Part shown: piece after piece, positions 28,416 to 36,538 of the stretch
Layout of the letters: the number at the start of each line of letters is the position of its first letter
Numbering within the stretch: position 1 is the first letter of the stretch
Source of the DNA: an uncultured Thermanaerothrix sp.
GTDB taxonomy: Bacteria; Chloroflexota; Anaerolineae; Anaerolineales; Anaerolineaceae
Assembly (NCBI RefSeq): GCF_938028735.1
Contig: NZ_CALIMF010000002.1
Coordinates: 186,001-250,000, forward strand
Reading direction: 5' to 3'
Length of the DNA: 64,000 bases
The notes under the pieces: model-generated
The model's database searches: none
What the model was told of the DNA's origin: nothing
What the model saw: the letters and a program-made list of their open reading frames with translations, nothing else
Program-made: the position numbers and the translations under genes

Positions 28416-29663
28416 TTAGGTTACTGCAAAGAGACGCATGCGTGGGGATTCGGCTCTCTCCAAGTTGATAAGGCGTTTACGCACGTGCTCAGCCAGGGCA
28501 ACAAAACTTTGTGCAATGGCAGAGTCCTTGCTGCTACGCAAAATTGGAATGCCAAGCGCATCCGCTTTTTGAGCCGCCTCAACATCCTCGGGGATTGTCA
28601 TCGTTATCATGTGTTTAAGCCGTTCACTGACCTTCTCCACTGTTATGGGATGGTCCTTGCGGTAGCGACTCATTACCAACACAATACGCTCTCGGGACAT
28701 TCCCAACGCATCCCACAGGTCAAGAAACAAACGCACATTACGAATCGCGTTGATCTGCTGTTCCACGACCAACACTACCACGTCCCCCGCATCCAGCGCC
28801 GCCAGCACTGGATCAGAGATGAAAGAATGAGTGTTCACCACAATATAGTCGCTAAAACGGCGTATAAACTCTAAAATTCGCGAAAAGTTCTCACCAGTAA
28901 TTTTCTCGGCAAATTCCGGGCGCGGCGGCGCCGGCAAGATATACAACCCAGTCGCCCGATTCAGGAGCATCACACTCTCTACAAGAGAAATGTCCAGATC
29001 GTAGATGCGCGGTATGAGATCCAACACTGAGAACTGCCCTAATTCATTGAAAAACATATGAGCATCCCCATATTGCAAGCACCCATCCACCAGAGTGACT
29101 CTCGCTTCATTATCCATCAGCGCAAGCGCTAGGTTAGCCGCAATCGTGGTAGCCCCCGTTCCCCCTTTAGGGCTGTAGACCGTGATAAGGCGGCCGTTGC
29201 CTCCCCGTCCAGGTACAAACATTGGGGTCGGACCCGCTGGCAAGCCCGCGGAGGGTGCCTGCCGCTGCCGCTCGGCAAGCGAGAGCTGGGAAGCTCGGCG
29301 CAACACATCGGTAAGTTCCTTGATAGAAACATCATGAGTAATGAAATCACACGCCCCCGCCCTGACCGCCTTCAACACCAGGTCAGTGTAATTGTCTTGC
29401 GAAATCAGAACCACTTGTGTACCCGGATAGTCCCGTCGTAACATCTCGGTTAGAGCAATACCATTCATATCCGGAAGGTCATACTCAATCAACGCGACCT
29501 CAGGCTTAAGATCCCGGATGGCTTCAACCGCCTCTTGCGCCGACATTGAGACATTAACCAGCTCGATTTCCTCAATCAACCCAAGCGTTTTTTGCAAGTG
29601 CTTGCTCAATTGAGGATTATTTTCAACCAAAACCACTGTGGTCAAATCATGTGAATCGCTCAT
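28416..29663 (-). CDS. CpaE-like protein: degenerate receiver domain fused to a ParA/MinD-type ATPase
   Basis: A 415-residue protein. Residues 8-125 have a receiver-like fold, but the key residues are changed: the acidic pair position reads VENNP, the phosphoacceptor position reads IEYDLP (Glu where Asp is expected, four before the Pro), and the conserved Lys near the end is missing. Residues about 155-400 form a SIMIBI ATPase with the deviant Walker [11 protein letters not shown] and later VNTHSF (switch II). This is the layout of CpaE/TadZ, which localises type IVc (Flp/Tad) pilus assembly. No other pilus gene is in the window. ATG at 29663 has GGAGGG about ten bases upstream. Confidence 0.85.
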   Translation of the reverse strand: MSDSHDLTTVVLVENNPQLSKHLQKTLGLIEEIELVNVSMSAQEAVEAIRDLKPEVALIEYDLPDMNGIALTEMLRRDYPGTQVVLISQDNYTDLVLKAVRAGACDFITHDVSIKELTDVLRRASQLSLAERQRQAPSAGLPAGPTPMFVPGRGGNGRLITVYSPKGGTGATTIAANLALALMDNEARVTLVDGCLQYGDAHMFFNELGQFSVLDLIPRIYDLDISLVESVMLLNRATGLYILPAPPRPEFAEKITGENFSRILEFIRRFSDYIVVNTHSFISDPVLAALDAGDVVVLVVEQQINAIRNVRLFLDLWDALGMSRERIVLVMSRYRKDHPITVEKVSERLKHMITMTIPEDVEAAQKADALGIPILRSSKDSAIAQSFVALAEHVRKRLINLERAESPRMRLFAVT

Positions 29664-29757
29664 CACTGGCTTTCCCTCCCGATAGGGGCTCGGGCTTACA
29701 GCCCAGGCAATCAAGATACATTCCCTATTATCAGCGATTTTTTAATCCAGTTGTTAA

Positions 29758-29786
29758 TTGACAGGAAAGTAACGCAGAGATATTAT
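29758..29786 (+). promoter_or_regulatory. Sigma-70-type promoter of the HD-GYP gene
   Basis: A perfect -35 TTGACA (29758-29763) is followed after exactly 17 bases by the -10 TATTAT (29781-29786). A second TATAAT lies at 29790-29795 but at the wrong distance. The promoter lies in the divergent gap (29664-29875) upstream of the HD-GYP gene. Confidence 0.7.
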
Positions 29787-29875
29787 TAGTATAATACAAC
29801 TAAACAGGGGAGATAGTATTTTATACCTGAGTGTCCTCATTTCGCAAGAATGGTCTATTAGAAAAGGATTTAGCC

Positions 29876-31591
29876 ATGGAGAAAGAATGGCTCGATGAAT
29901 CCATAGCGGGGAATGCTTCGGTCAAAGAGGTCACGACGGATCCAGCCATGGTTGAAGTACCTCAGGAGAGCCAGAGCCATGAAGCCTCACCAGAAAGCGC
30001 AGAGGCACCCAAACCCGAAACTTCCTCAACTTCTAAATCCCTCATTCTCAGAATACGCGACTCAGTACGTCAATGGTTAGATTTGCAGAGGCAGATACGT
30101 GCTTATCCCCAACGGGCTCGCCAGCGCTTGGACGACATTGAGTCGGCATTTCTGGCCTACCGAGTCACCTACGCTAGCCTGACTTTTAAGGCACCCAAGA
30201 TCGAAGAAGAACTGCTTGACCTCTACTACCAGATTAGTGAAACCATCCCAAGTCTTGAGCAGAAAAATCGCAGAATTCCGCTCTTTATTTGCACAAACTC
30301 TAGGTTGAGGCAGATCAAGAGTGCGTGGGATGATTTGAGCGCTAGACAAAACCTGCTCCTCGAAAAGCTAGCCACTGCCCCCAAGCGGTTAGATTTCTAC
30401 AATCGAATGCAGGTCATGCGTGAAAAGAAACGACTTGAGGAGATCCGACGTCGTGAAAATGCCGCCCGCCTGGAGTCCGCCACCGAATCGGTCAAGAAGG
30501 TTATCAGTTATGTAGAAAACCAATGCAAGAACGACGAACCGATCTTGTTTGGCAATGAAGTACTTACATTCCAAAATGCCCGCTCACTATGGGAACAGAT
30601 TCTTAACGACATTTTGCAGCAGCGTAACGAGGAAACCACCGACGTAGAGGATCTGCTGGGTCGCTTACGCATGCTGGAAGAGAGCGTACGAGAGTATCCC
30701 ACGCTCTCCAAGCAGGTGCAACGGATTGGCGAGCGATTTTCACGCCTAATTGCTTATCACGACTTGCTTTCCTCCTACGGGAAACGCATTATCCCCCAGG
30801 CTGAAATCGTGCGCGCCTCCGCCATCATGTATGAGCAAATCCCGGCCCTTTGGGCTGCTGGTCAGTACCAACAACTCAAAGTTATGCTCGAAAGAGTTGA
30901 GAACTTCTTGAACTTCTACGAAAACACCGTAGAACTGGAGGTTGCCATTGGGGAACGTCGGCGACCAGGATTCACCCAGTCACTTTCTCCCACAATCTTT
31001 CCAGGTGCGGCAGGGCTTTCACCATTGATCAATTTAGCGCGGGTGCTAGTTGCTGCGATCGATCAGCGCGATCGCTTCATGGTTGGGCACTCCGAACGGG
31101 TGGCGCGTTATGCCATTGAAACCGCTAAACGCATGAACTGGTCAGGATCGGACCTTGAATTCATCGAGATCGCTGCACTCTTACATGACGTTGGGAAGAT
31201 TTCAATCCCCGAAGCAGTACTTACCAAGGTGAAACCCCTCACCTCTCAAGAATGGAAAATGATCCAGATGCATCCGTATTACGGCGCTCAAATTGTCAGG
31301 CAGATGAACGCCTTCTCACGCATTGTTCCCTGGATCTACCATCATCAAGAGCACTGGGATGGTACCGGTTATCCCGACCAGCTAAGCAAGCAGGAAATTC
31401 CACCAGCCTCCGCGATTATCGCTGTTGCCGAAGCCTACACAATGATGACCACCGACCTGCCCTATCGAAGTGGATTCACAAGCGAGGAAGCCCTCAACAA
31501 AATCCGAGAAGCCGCAGGTGCTCAATTCAACCCCGAAGTCACAGAGGCCTTCATTGAGGCAATACAAGACTCCCAAAGTCAAGCCCCTTGA
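29876..31591 (+). CDS. HD-GYP domain protein with long helical N-terminal region
   Basis: About 571 residues. Residues 1-60 are polar and low-complexity; 70-365 are mostly charged helix, probably coiled coil with no recognised domain. The HD-GYP domain occupies roughly 390-565, with GHSERVARYA, LLHDVGKISIP and an intact HHQEHWDGTGYP. HD-GYP proteins hydrolyse cyclic di-GMP or related cyclic dinucleotides; metal ligands here look intact, so activity is likely. No receiver or membrane segment. ATG at 29876 is chosen for AAGGA eight bases upstream; GTG at 29831 is the longer alternative. It lies divergent from the CpaE-like gene and 49 bases upstream of a CxxC mini-protein gene. Confidence 0.85.
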   Translation: MEKEWLDESIAGNASVKEVTTDPAMVEVPQESQSHEASPESAEAPKPETSSTSKSLILRIRDSVRQWLDLQRQIRAYPQRARQRLDDIESAFLAYRVTYASLTFKAPKIEEELLDLYYQISETIPSLEQKNRRIPLFICTNSRLRQIKSAWDDLSARQNLLLEKLATAPKRLDFYNRMQVMREKKRLEEIRRRENAARLESATESVKKVISYVENQCKNDEPILFGNEVLTFQNARSLWEQILNDILQQRNEETTDVEDLLGRLRMLEESVREYPTLSKQVQRIGERFSRLIAYHDLLSSYGKRIIPQAEIVRASAIMYEQIPALWAAGQYQQLKVMLERVENFLNFYENTVELEVAIGERRRPGFTQSLSPTIFPGAAGLSPLINLARVLVAAIDQRDRFMVGHSERVARYAIETAKRMNWSGSDLEFIEIAALLHDVGKISIPEAVLTKVKPLTSQEWKMIQMHPYYGAQIVRQMNAFSRIVPWIYHHQEHWDGTGYPDQLSKQEIPPASAIIAVAEAYTMMTTDLPYRSGFTSEEALNKIREAAGAQFNPEVTEAFIEAIQDSQSQAP

Positions 31592-31640
31592 TTCCGAAAG
31601 ATTAAGGCCTCGAATGTAGCCCATCATTTGGAGAAGCCCC

Positions 31641-31928
31641 ATGCGCATAAAAGCCCAACCTTTTATCCACTACGCTCCTGAAACCTGTGCGTTTTGCAGT
31701 GGCAACGGCGCAGGACGCTGTCGTGATGGTAACACCTATGATGTCTGCCCGGTTTGTAAGGGGGTTGGCACAGTCCTAGTGGCACAAGCCCCCAAGAAAT
31801 GTGCCTTCTGTGCCGGGAATGGCGGTGGTCTCTGCCGAGATGGCTATGTCTATAACGTATGCCCGGTCTGTAAAGGCACCGGTTGGGCTTATGTGTACGA
31901 AGAAGACACCGAGGGAGATGTTGCCTGA
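31641..31928 (+). CDS. Small tandem zinc-ribbon-like (CxxC repeat) protein
   Basis: A 95-residue protein made of two near-identical 38-residue units, starting at C16 and C54. Each has C-A-F-C-x-G-N-G, C-R-D-G, Y-x-V-C-P-V-C-K-G-x-G, i.e. two CxxC pairs plus one extra Cys (C16/C19/C27/C36/C39 and C54/C57/C65/C74/C77). The CxxCxGxG rhythm recalls the DnaJ zinc-binding region without a J domain, so metal binding is likely and function unknown. There is no signal peptide. Its stop is immediately followed by the ATG of the secreted lytic-transglycosylase-like gene, suggesting one transcript with the HD-GYP gene. Confidence 0.8.
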   Translation: MRIKAQPFIHYAPETCAFCSGNGAGRCRDGNTYDVCPVCKGVGTVLVAQAPKKCAFCAGNGGGLCRDGYVYNVCPVCKGTGWAYVYEEDTEGDVA

Positions 31929-33050
31929 ATGAGAATGCTAATGGGGGAAACGCAGATAAAGTACCACTCTACTCTGGGGATCTTAGCCTGTATGTTTTGG
32001 GTGCTGGCGGCATTTGCCCCCCCTCCCCCCCAAGTATCCGCCCCATCAGTGCGCGCATTGAATGAAACACCTTTGACAACATCTCTCAGCCCCGCCACAA
32101 CGAGCCTGGCTTCCTCCCCCGTCTCCGTGCCCCCCGACGAAGGAGGTACTCAACCCATCTATGTGCTCTACAGTACAATGTTAACCTGTAGTGAAATCTG
32201 GGGTGTTCATCAACGCCCCCCCTTTGTACCCCCGGTATTGGAGCCATCGGTTTCGATTACTGAGTTGAATACCAATCAGCCTTATTACTATCTGGCTGCT
32301 ATGTTGATTCGAAACCAAGTCGTGGAAGCCCAGGATTGCCCAAGCGGAGGGTTGCAAACGCCCTTTGTGGCGAATACCTGCGGTGTAGAGCGTGCCCGCC
32401 CAGTGCTCATAGAATGGCAAAACCGCTACGATCCCGAAATCGTCCAGGTGGCACAGAACACAGGCGTACCTCCGCGTTTACTCAAACAATTGTTCGCAAT
32501 TGAAAGCCAGTTCTGGCCGGGGACATACGGCAACGGTTACGAGATTGGGTTGGGGCAACTCAATCAATCTGGGGCAGATACATTGCTTTTATATAATCCG
32601 CCTTTTTTCCAGCGCCTGTGCAACACCGTCCTCCACCCCAACCGCTGTGAGATGGGATACACGAACCTCACTAATGAGGAACGTCGAATGCTGCGTGGCT
32701 TCCTGGTGCAACAGGTGAATGCAACGTGCAGGGATTGTCCAGGAGGCGTTGATGTGACCCGGGCTAAAGAAAGTGTTTCGACCTTTGCCGAGGTGATTCG
32801 TGCCAATTGCGCCCAAACTGCCCAAATTATCTACAATGTCTACCGACGCTCACCCGCTCAGATCAGCAATTACGTGGATCTATGGAAGTTAACCCTGATC
32901 AATTATCACGCCGGGCCCGGCTGTACTGCCAGAGCAGTTCAGTACGTGAACCAGCAAGGACTCTTCCTCTCATGGGAAAGCCTGAAAACCGGCCTAGCCA
33001 CCCCTGAATGCCGTAAAGGACCTGACTACATCGAGCGCATTTTTCAATAG
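31929..33050 (+). CDS. Secreted lytic-transglycosylase-like protein
   Basis: About 373 residues. The N-terminus has a basic stretch and a hydrophobic segment (GILACMFWVLAAFA), a signal peptide or anchor, then a Pro/Ser/Thr-rich linker to about residue 80. The C-terminal half resembles an SLT domain: LLKQLFAIESQFWPG holds the candidate catalytic Glu, EIGLGQLNQSG matches the G-L-x-Q motif, and LTLINYHAGPGCTARAV resembles the N-Y-x-A-G motif. It would cleave peptidoglycan glycan strands outside the membrane. There are several extra Cys residues. The first ATG directly follows the previous stop; ATG codons at 31935 and 31941 are alternatives. It overlaps tlyA by 7 bases tail to tail. Confidence 0.72.
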   Translation: MRMLMGETQIKYHSTLGILACMFWVLAAFAPPPPQVSAPSVRALNETPLTTSLSPATTSLASSPVSVPPDEGGTQPIYVLYSTMLTCSEIWGVHQRPPFVPPVLEPSVSITELNTNQPYYYLAAMLIRNQVVEAQDCPSGGLQTPFVANTCGVERARPVLIEWQNRYDPEIVQVAQNTGVPPRLLKQLFAIESQFWPGTYGNGYEIGLGQLNQSGADTLLLYNPPFFQRLCNTVLHPNRCEMGYTNLTNEERRMLRGFLVQQVNATCRDCPGGVDVTRAKESVSTFAEVIRANCAQTAQIIYNVYRRSPAQISNYVDLWKLTLINYHAGPGCTARAVQYVNQQGLFLSWESLKTGLATPECRKGPDYIERIFQ

Positions 33051-33835
33051 CCTTGGCTCAGAGCAGCCTCGATCATTGAAACTAAATTTGGAACGAAGGG
33101 GCTTTTAGGGCCTGGTGCCAGCAGAGTCAGGAATTCCACATTCCCTTTTGGGCCTAATAAAGGAGAACGGATCAGTCCCTGGGGTATTAGTTCAATCTCC
33201 AGCGCAAAACTGAGCACCTCTTCCAGTACCTGTCGGTGTACCCTTGGGTCACGAATCACCCCTTTGCCTCGCGCCGACTCACGTGGCCCAGCTTCAAACT
33301 GAGGTTTGATTAACGCAATAATCTTCCCATCCGGTTGTAACCACCCTTTGACAACAGGAAGGACTATCTTTAGGGAAATGAAAGAAACATCTACCGTAAC
33401 AAGATGGACCTTTTCCGGTAGCATGGACAGGTAGCGTACATTCGTGCGTTCCAGAACAACTACACGCGGATCTTGGCGTAGTTTCCAGTGTAACTGCCCG
33501 TATCCAACATCAACAGCGTACACCCGGGCTGCCCCATAAGATAGCAGACAGTCCGTAAAACCACCAGTAGAAGCCCCTACATCTGCACACACCCAGCCTT
33601 CAAGGTGCGTCAATCCAAATGCCACCAACGCAGCCTCCAGCTTCTCGCCCCCTCGTGATACATATCGCATCCCCACTACAATTTCAAGATGAGCCGTTTC
33701 GGGGACTAACGTGCCGGGCTTGATAACCACCTCACCATTCACCCGCACCTGACCTGCCATGATCAAGCGCTGCGCCTTAGCCCGACTCTCGACCAGTCCT
33801 TTCTCAACTAAGAGCATATCCAAACGCGCTTTCAC
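33044..33835 (-). CDS. tlyA: TlyA-family rRNA 2'-O-methyltransferase / hemolysin-like
   Basis: A 263-residue protein with an S4 RNA-binding domain (residues 1-60, RLDMLLVEKGLVESRAKAQR) and an FtsJ/RrmJ-like SAM methyltransferase domain. The latter has CADVGASTGGFTDCLLSYG near residue 83 and AVDVGYGQLHWKLR near 112. Mycobacterial TlyA methylates ribose in 16S and 23S rRNA; the hemolysin label of older annotation is probably secondary. Length and domain order match the family. It is transcribed toward the lytic-transglycosylase gene and divergently from the UbiA-family gene. Confidence 0.9.
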   Translation of the reverse strand: MKARLDMLLVEKGLVESRAKAQRLIMAGQVRVNGEVVIKPGTLVPETAHLEIVVGMRYVSRGGEKLEAALVAFGLTHLEGWVCADVGASTGGFTDCLLSYGAARVYAVDVGYGQLHWKLRQDPRVVVLERTNVRYLSMLPEKVHLVTVDVSFISLKIVLPVVKGWLQPDGKIIALIKPQFEAGPRESARGKGVIRDPRVHRQVLEEVLSFALEIELIPQGLIRSPLLGPKGNVEFLTLLAPGPKSPFVPNLVSMIEAALSQGY

Positions 33836-33844
33836 GAGGGGTAT

Positions 33845-33874
33845 TTTACTCGCTTTACCAAGTTATGATATGAT
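33845..33874 (+). promoter_or_regulatory. Putative promoter of the UbiA-mvk-ipk operon
   Basis: TTTACT (33845-33850) and TATGAT (33869-33874) are 18 bases apart. If real, transcription would begin close to the ATG at 33882, giving a leaderless message, consistent with the lack of any ribosome binding site there. Confidence 0.35.
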
Positions 33875-33881
33875 TATGGGC

Positions 33882-34760
33882 ATGATTAGGGCTCTGATCA
33901 AAACCATGCGCCCCCGTCAGTGGACAAAAAACGCCTTTGTACTGGCAGCGCTGGTTTTTGATCGCCAATTAACTCACATACCCGCCGCCCTCCGCACCCT
34001 GCTGGGATTCGTTTTGTTCTGCTTGATCTCAGGGGTCGTTTATATCTTCAACGACATCATGGATGCCGAGGCAGATCGGCATCACCCCCAAAAACGCTTG
34101 CGCCCTATTGCCTCAGGAGCATTGCCCGTCCCTGTTGCTCAGGGCACGGCCATCGCTCTGGTTCTGCTCATCTTCCCAATCGCGTTCTACCTTTCCACTG
34201 CCTTTGGCCTGATTCTGAGCGCTTATTTCTTCATCAATCTGGTTTACTCCCGTTGGCTAAAACACATTCCCATCCTGGATGTCCTAATCATTGCAGCCGG
34301 TTTTGTATTGCGCGTGGCAGGCGGTGTTTCCTTGATCCAAGTAGAGCGCTTCTCACCCTGGCTATATGTCGTTACCACGTTGCTAGCACTCTATATAGGA
34401 TTTGGCAAACGACGCGCTGAACTCTCTGAATTGGCTGAACAAGCCAATACCCACCGTCGCGTCCTGGACGGATACACCATCCCATTTCTGGATCATTCCA
34501 TTACCATTGTCTCTAGTAGCACTATCATTGCCTATAGCCTGTACACCTTTTCGGCGCCCAACCTACCGTCTAATCATCTCATGATGCTTACCATTCCCTT
34601 CGTCCTATACGGAATCCTGCGTTACCTATACCTGGTCCAGGTAGAAGGATCAGGCGGTTCACCCGAAGATCTCTTGCTTACTGATCGCCCCCTTCAGGTC
34701 ACCATCCTGCTGTGGGGAATTGCTGTTCTGGTTATTTTTTACGCCTTTCCAATAAAATAA
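33882..34760 (+). CDS. UbiA-family prenyltransferase, decaprenyl-phosphate phosphoribosyltransferase-like
   Basis: About 292 residues and eight or nine membrane segments. The first aspartate motif NDIMDAEADRHHPQKRLRP (residues 57-75) and MRPRQWTKNAFVLA at the N-terminus are typical of the branch that includes mycobacterial DPPR synthase, which joins phosphoribosyl pyrophosphate to polyprenyl phosphate. The second motif region YSRWLKHIPILDVLIIAAGFVLRVAGG also fits. The start is uncertain: ATG codons at 33870, 33876 and 33882 are all possible and none has a ribosome site; 33882 fits a leaderless message. It is followed directly by mevalonate kinase, so both ends of lipid-carrier synthesis are linked. 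Confidence 0.82.
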   Translation: MIRALIKTMRPRQWTKNAFVLAALVFDRQLTHIPAALRTLLGFVLFCLISGVVYIFNDIMDAEADRHHPQKRLRPIASGALPVPVAQGTAIALVLLIFPIAFYLSTAFGLILSAYFFINLVYSRWLKHIPILDVLIIAAGFVLRVAGGVSLIQVERFSPWLYVVTTLLALYIGFGKRRAELSELAEQANTHRRVLDGYTIPFLDHSITIVSSSTIIAYSLYTFSAPNLPSNHLMMLTIPFVLYGILRYLYLVQVEGSGGSPEDLLLTDRPLQVTILLWGIAVLVIFYAFPIK

Positions 34761-35735
34761 ATGCATATGCCCGCTATTTCGGTCACTGCTCCTGCAAAAG
34801 TTATCCTCTTCGGTGAGCATACGGTTGTCTACGGTCACCCCGCAATCGCCGTGCCAATCCACGAGCTAGTGGCACGGGTGACGATTATTCCCCAACCTAC
34901 ACGCTCTGGCCCCCCTGAGATCGAAGCCCCCCAAATTGACTTGAGAACCAGCCTGGATCGTTTACCGCCCGAGCACCCTATCGTTCGCGCTTTTCAACTA
35001 GTGGCTGAGGCACTGGGGCTAGATCACTGGCCGGCATTACACCTACATCTCACCTCCAGCATCCCTGTTGCCTCAGGCATGGGCTCCAGTGCTGCTACTG
35101 CGGTGGCTCTGGTTCGGGCACTGTCAGCCTTTATGGGACGCCCCTTGAGCGATGCAGAGGTTTGTGAACTGGCTTACCGTCTCGAGCAACGCCACCATGG
35201 CACGCCTTCCGGGATCGATAATACCGTCATTACCTTTGACCGCCCCATCTTCTTTGTGCGTTACCAGCCAGTAGAATTCCTCACCTTTGCCGCTCCGCTT
35301 CATCTGCTCATCGCAGATACTGGTGTCAAAAGCCTAACACGAGAGGCTGTAGCCGGGGTTCGTCAGCGCTGGGAAAAAGACCCGATACTGTATGAAGCCC
35401 GTTTCAAGGCCATTGGTGAGCTCACCCGCCGGGCAAAGGAGGCGCTTATCCGGGGGAAAATCGAAGAAGTGGGAACCCTAATGACCGAAAACCACCGCCT
35501 ACTGGTCGAGATTGGAGTGTCCTCCCCCGAACTAGACCGTTTGGTGAAAGCCGCAGTGAGTGCAGGAGCTTTAGGTGCGAAACTCTCAGGAGGGGGTCAA
35601 GGAGGTATCATGATTGCCCTTGCTCAGCCTCACACTGCTCATCTGGTTGAGCAGGCTCTATACCAGGCAGGAGCTGTCAATGTATTTTCAACCGTGATAC
35701 CCGCGCCTACTTCTCACAAGGCAATCTCTCCATGA
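34761..35735 (+). CDS. mvk: Mevalonate kinase
   Basis: A 324-residue GHMP kinase phosphorylating mevalonate with ATP. Motif 1 is PAKVILFGEHTVVYGHPAIA (GEH at 18-20), the ATP loop is GMGSSAAT near 106-113, and HGTPSGIDNT includes the likely catalytic Asp153. Motif 3 is AKLSGGGQGG near residue 275. Length fits the archaeal/bacterial short form. It starts on the base after the UbiA-family stop codon and overlaps the next gene by 4 bases (ATGA), so the three genes form one operon. Phosphomevalonate-handling enzymes are not in the window. Confidence 0.94.
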   Translation: MHMPAISVTAPAKVILFGEHTVVYGHPAIAVPIHELVARVTIIPQPTRSGPPEIEAPQIDLRTSLDRLPPEHPIVRAFQLVAEALGLDHWPALHLHLTSSIPVASGMGSSAATAVALVRALSAFMGRPLSDAEVCELAYRLEQRHHGTPSGIDNTVITFDRPIFFVRYQPVEFLTFAAPLHLLIADTGVKSLTREAVAGVRQRWEKDPILYEARFKAIGELTRRAKEALIRGKIEEVGTLMTENHRLLVEIGVSSPELDRLVKAAVSAGALGAKLSGGGQGGIMIALAQPHTAHLVEQALYQAGAVNVFSTVIPAPTSHKAISP

Positions 35736-36529
35736 GCCCACTTTACTTTATCAAACTAGGTGGTTCACTGATTACCGAAAAGCATCGCCCCTCCACCCCG
35801 CGGCCAGAGGTGATCCGACGCCTGGCGGAGGAGATCTACCAAGCACGCGTTGAGCACCCCAACCTACAACTCATTTTGGGCCATGGCTCGGGGTCGTTCG
35901 GGCACATGGCCGCCAAGAAATATAACACCCATTTGGGGGTTTCCACACCTGCGCAATGGCAAGGTTTTTTGGAAGTCTGGTGGCAGGCCCGCGCCTTGAA
36001 CACTTTGGTCACCGAGATTTGCCTCCAGGTTGGCCTCCCGGTCATGGCATTTTCCCCGTCTGCCACGATCATTTGCCAGAATGGGCAGATAAGCACCTGG
36101 AACTTGGCGCCCCTGCAGCAGGCACTCGAAGTCGGCCTTATACCGATCGTTTACGGGGATGTCGTATTAGATAAGGGCATTGGGGGCACCATCCTTTCCA
36201 CCGAGCGCCTATTTGTGGAACTCGTACATCGCCTGAAGCCCACTCGCCTCCTCCTATGTGGACAGGAAGAAGGAGTGTGGGCCGACTTTCCTCAACGCCA
36301 ACGTCTGATCCCACATCTTACTCCTCATAACCTTGAAGAGGTCCTACCGGCCTTGATGGGTTCCGAAGCCCCCGATGTGACCGGCGGCATGTTCGAGAAA
36401 GTCCGCTCCATGCTCGATTTGGTGAATCAATATCCTGATTTGGAAGTCGTCATTTTCTCAGGCGAACGTCCTCAAAACCTGACCCTTGCTTTGCAGGGGC
36501 ACCCCATAGGCACCCGCATTACCTACTAG
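35732..36529 (+). CDS. Isopentenyl phosphate kinase
   Basis: A 265-residue amino-acid-kinase-fold enzyme converting isopentenyl phosphate to isopentenyl diphosphate. It begins FIKLGGSLITEK (Lys8 and Gly-rich loop). GHGSGSFGHMA at 50-60 contains the His58 that sets IPK apart from fosfomycin and glutamate kinases. PIVYGDVVLD near 133 and DVTGGMFEKV near 215 complete the nucleotide and phosphate sites. IPK is characteristic of archaea and is known in some Chloroflexi, where the mevalonate route runs through isopentenyl phosphate. Its coupling to mevalonate kinase supports that route here. Confidence 0.93.
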   Translation: MSPLYFIKLGGSLITEKHRPSTPRPEVIRRLAEEIYQARVEHPNLQLILGHGSGSFGHMAAKKYNTHLGVSTPAQWQGFLEVWWQARALNTLVTEICLQVGLPVMAFSPSATIICQNGQISTWNLAPLQQALEVGLIPIVYGDVVLDKGIGGTILSTERLFVELVHRLKPTRLLLCGQEEGVWADFPQRQRLIPHLTPHNLEEVLPALMGSEAPDVTGGMFEKVRSMLDLVNQYPDLEVVIFSGERPQNLTLALQGHPIGTRITY

Positions 36530-36538
36530 GAGGTCATC

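Noticed and set aside
33759-33881. N-terminal extension of the UbiA-family gene
   Set aside because: It overlaps tlyA on the other strand and adds a sequence unlike the family.
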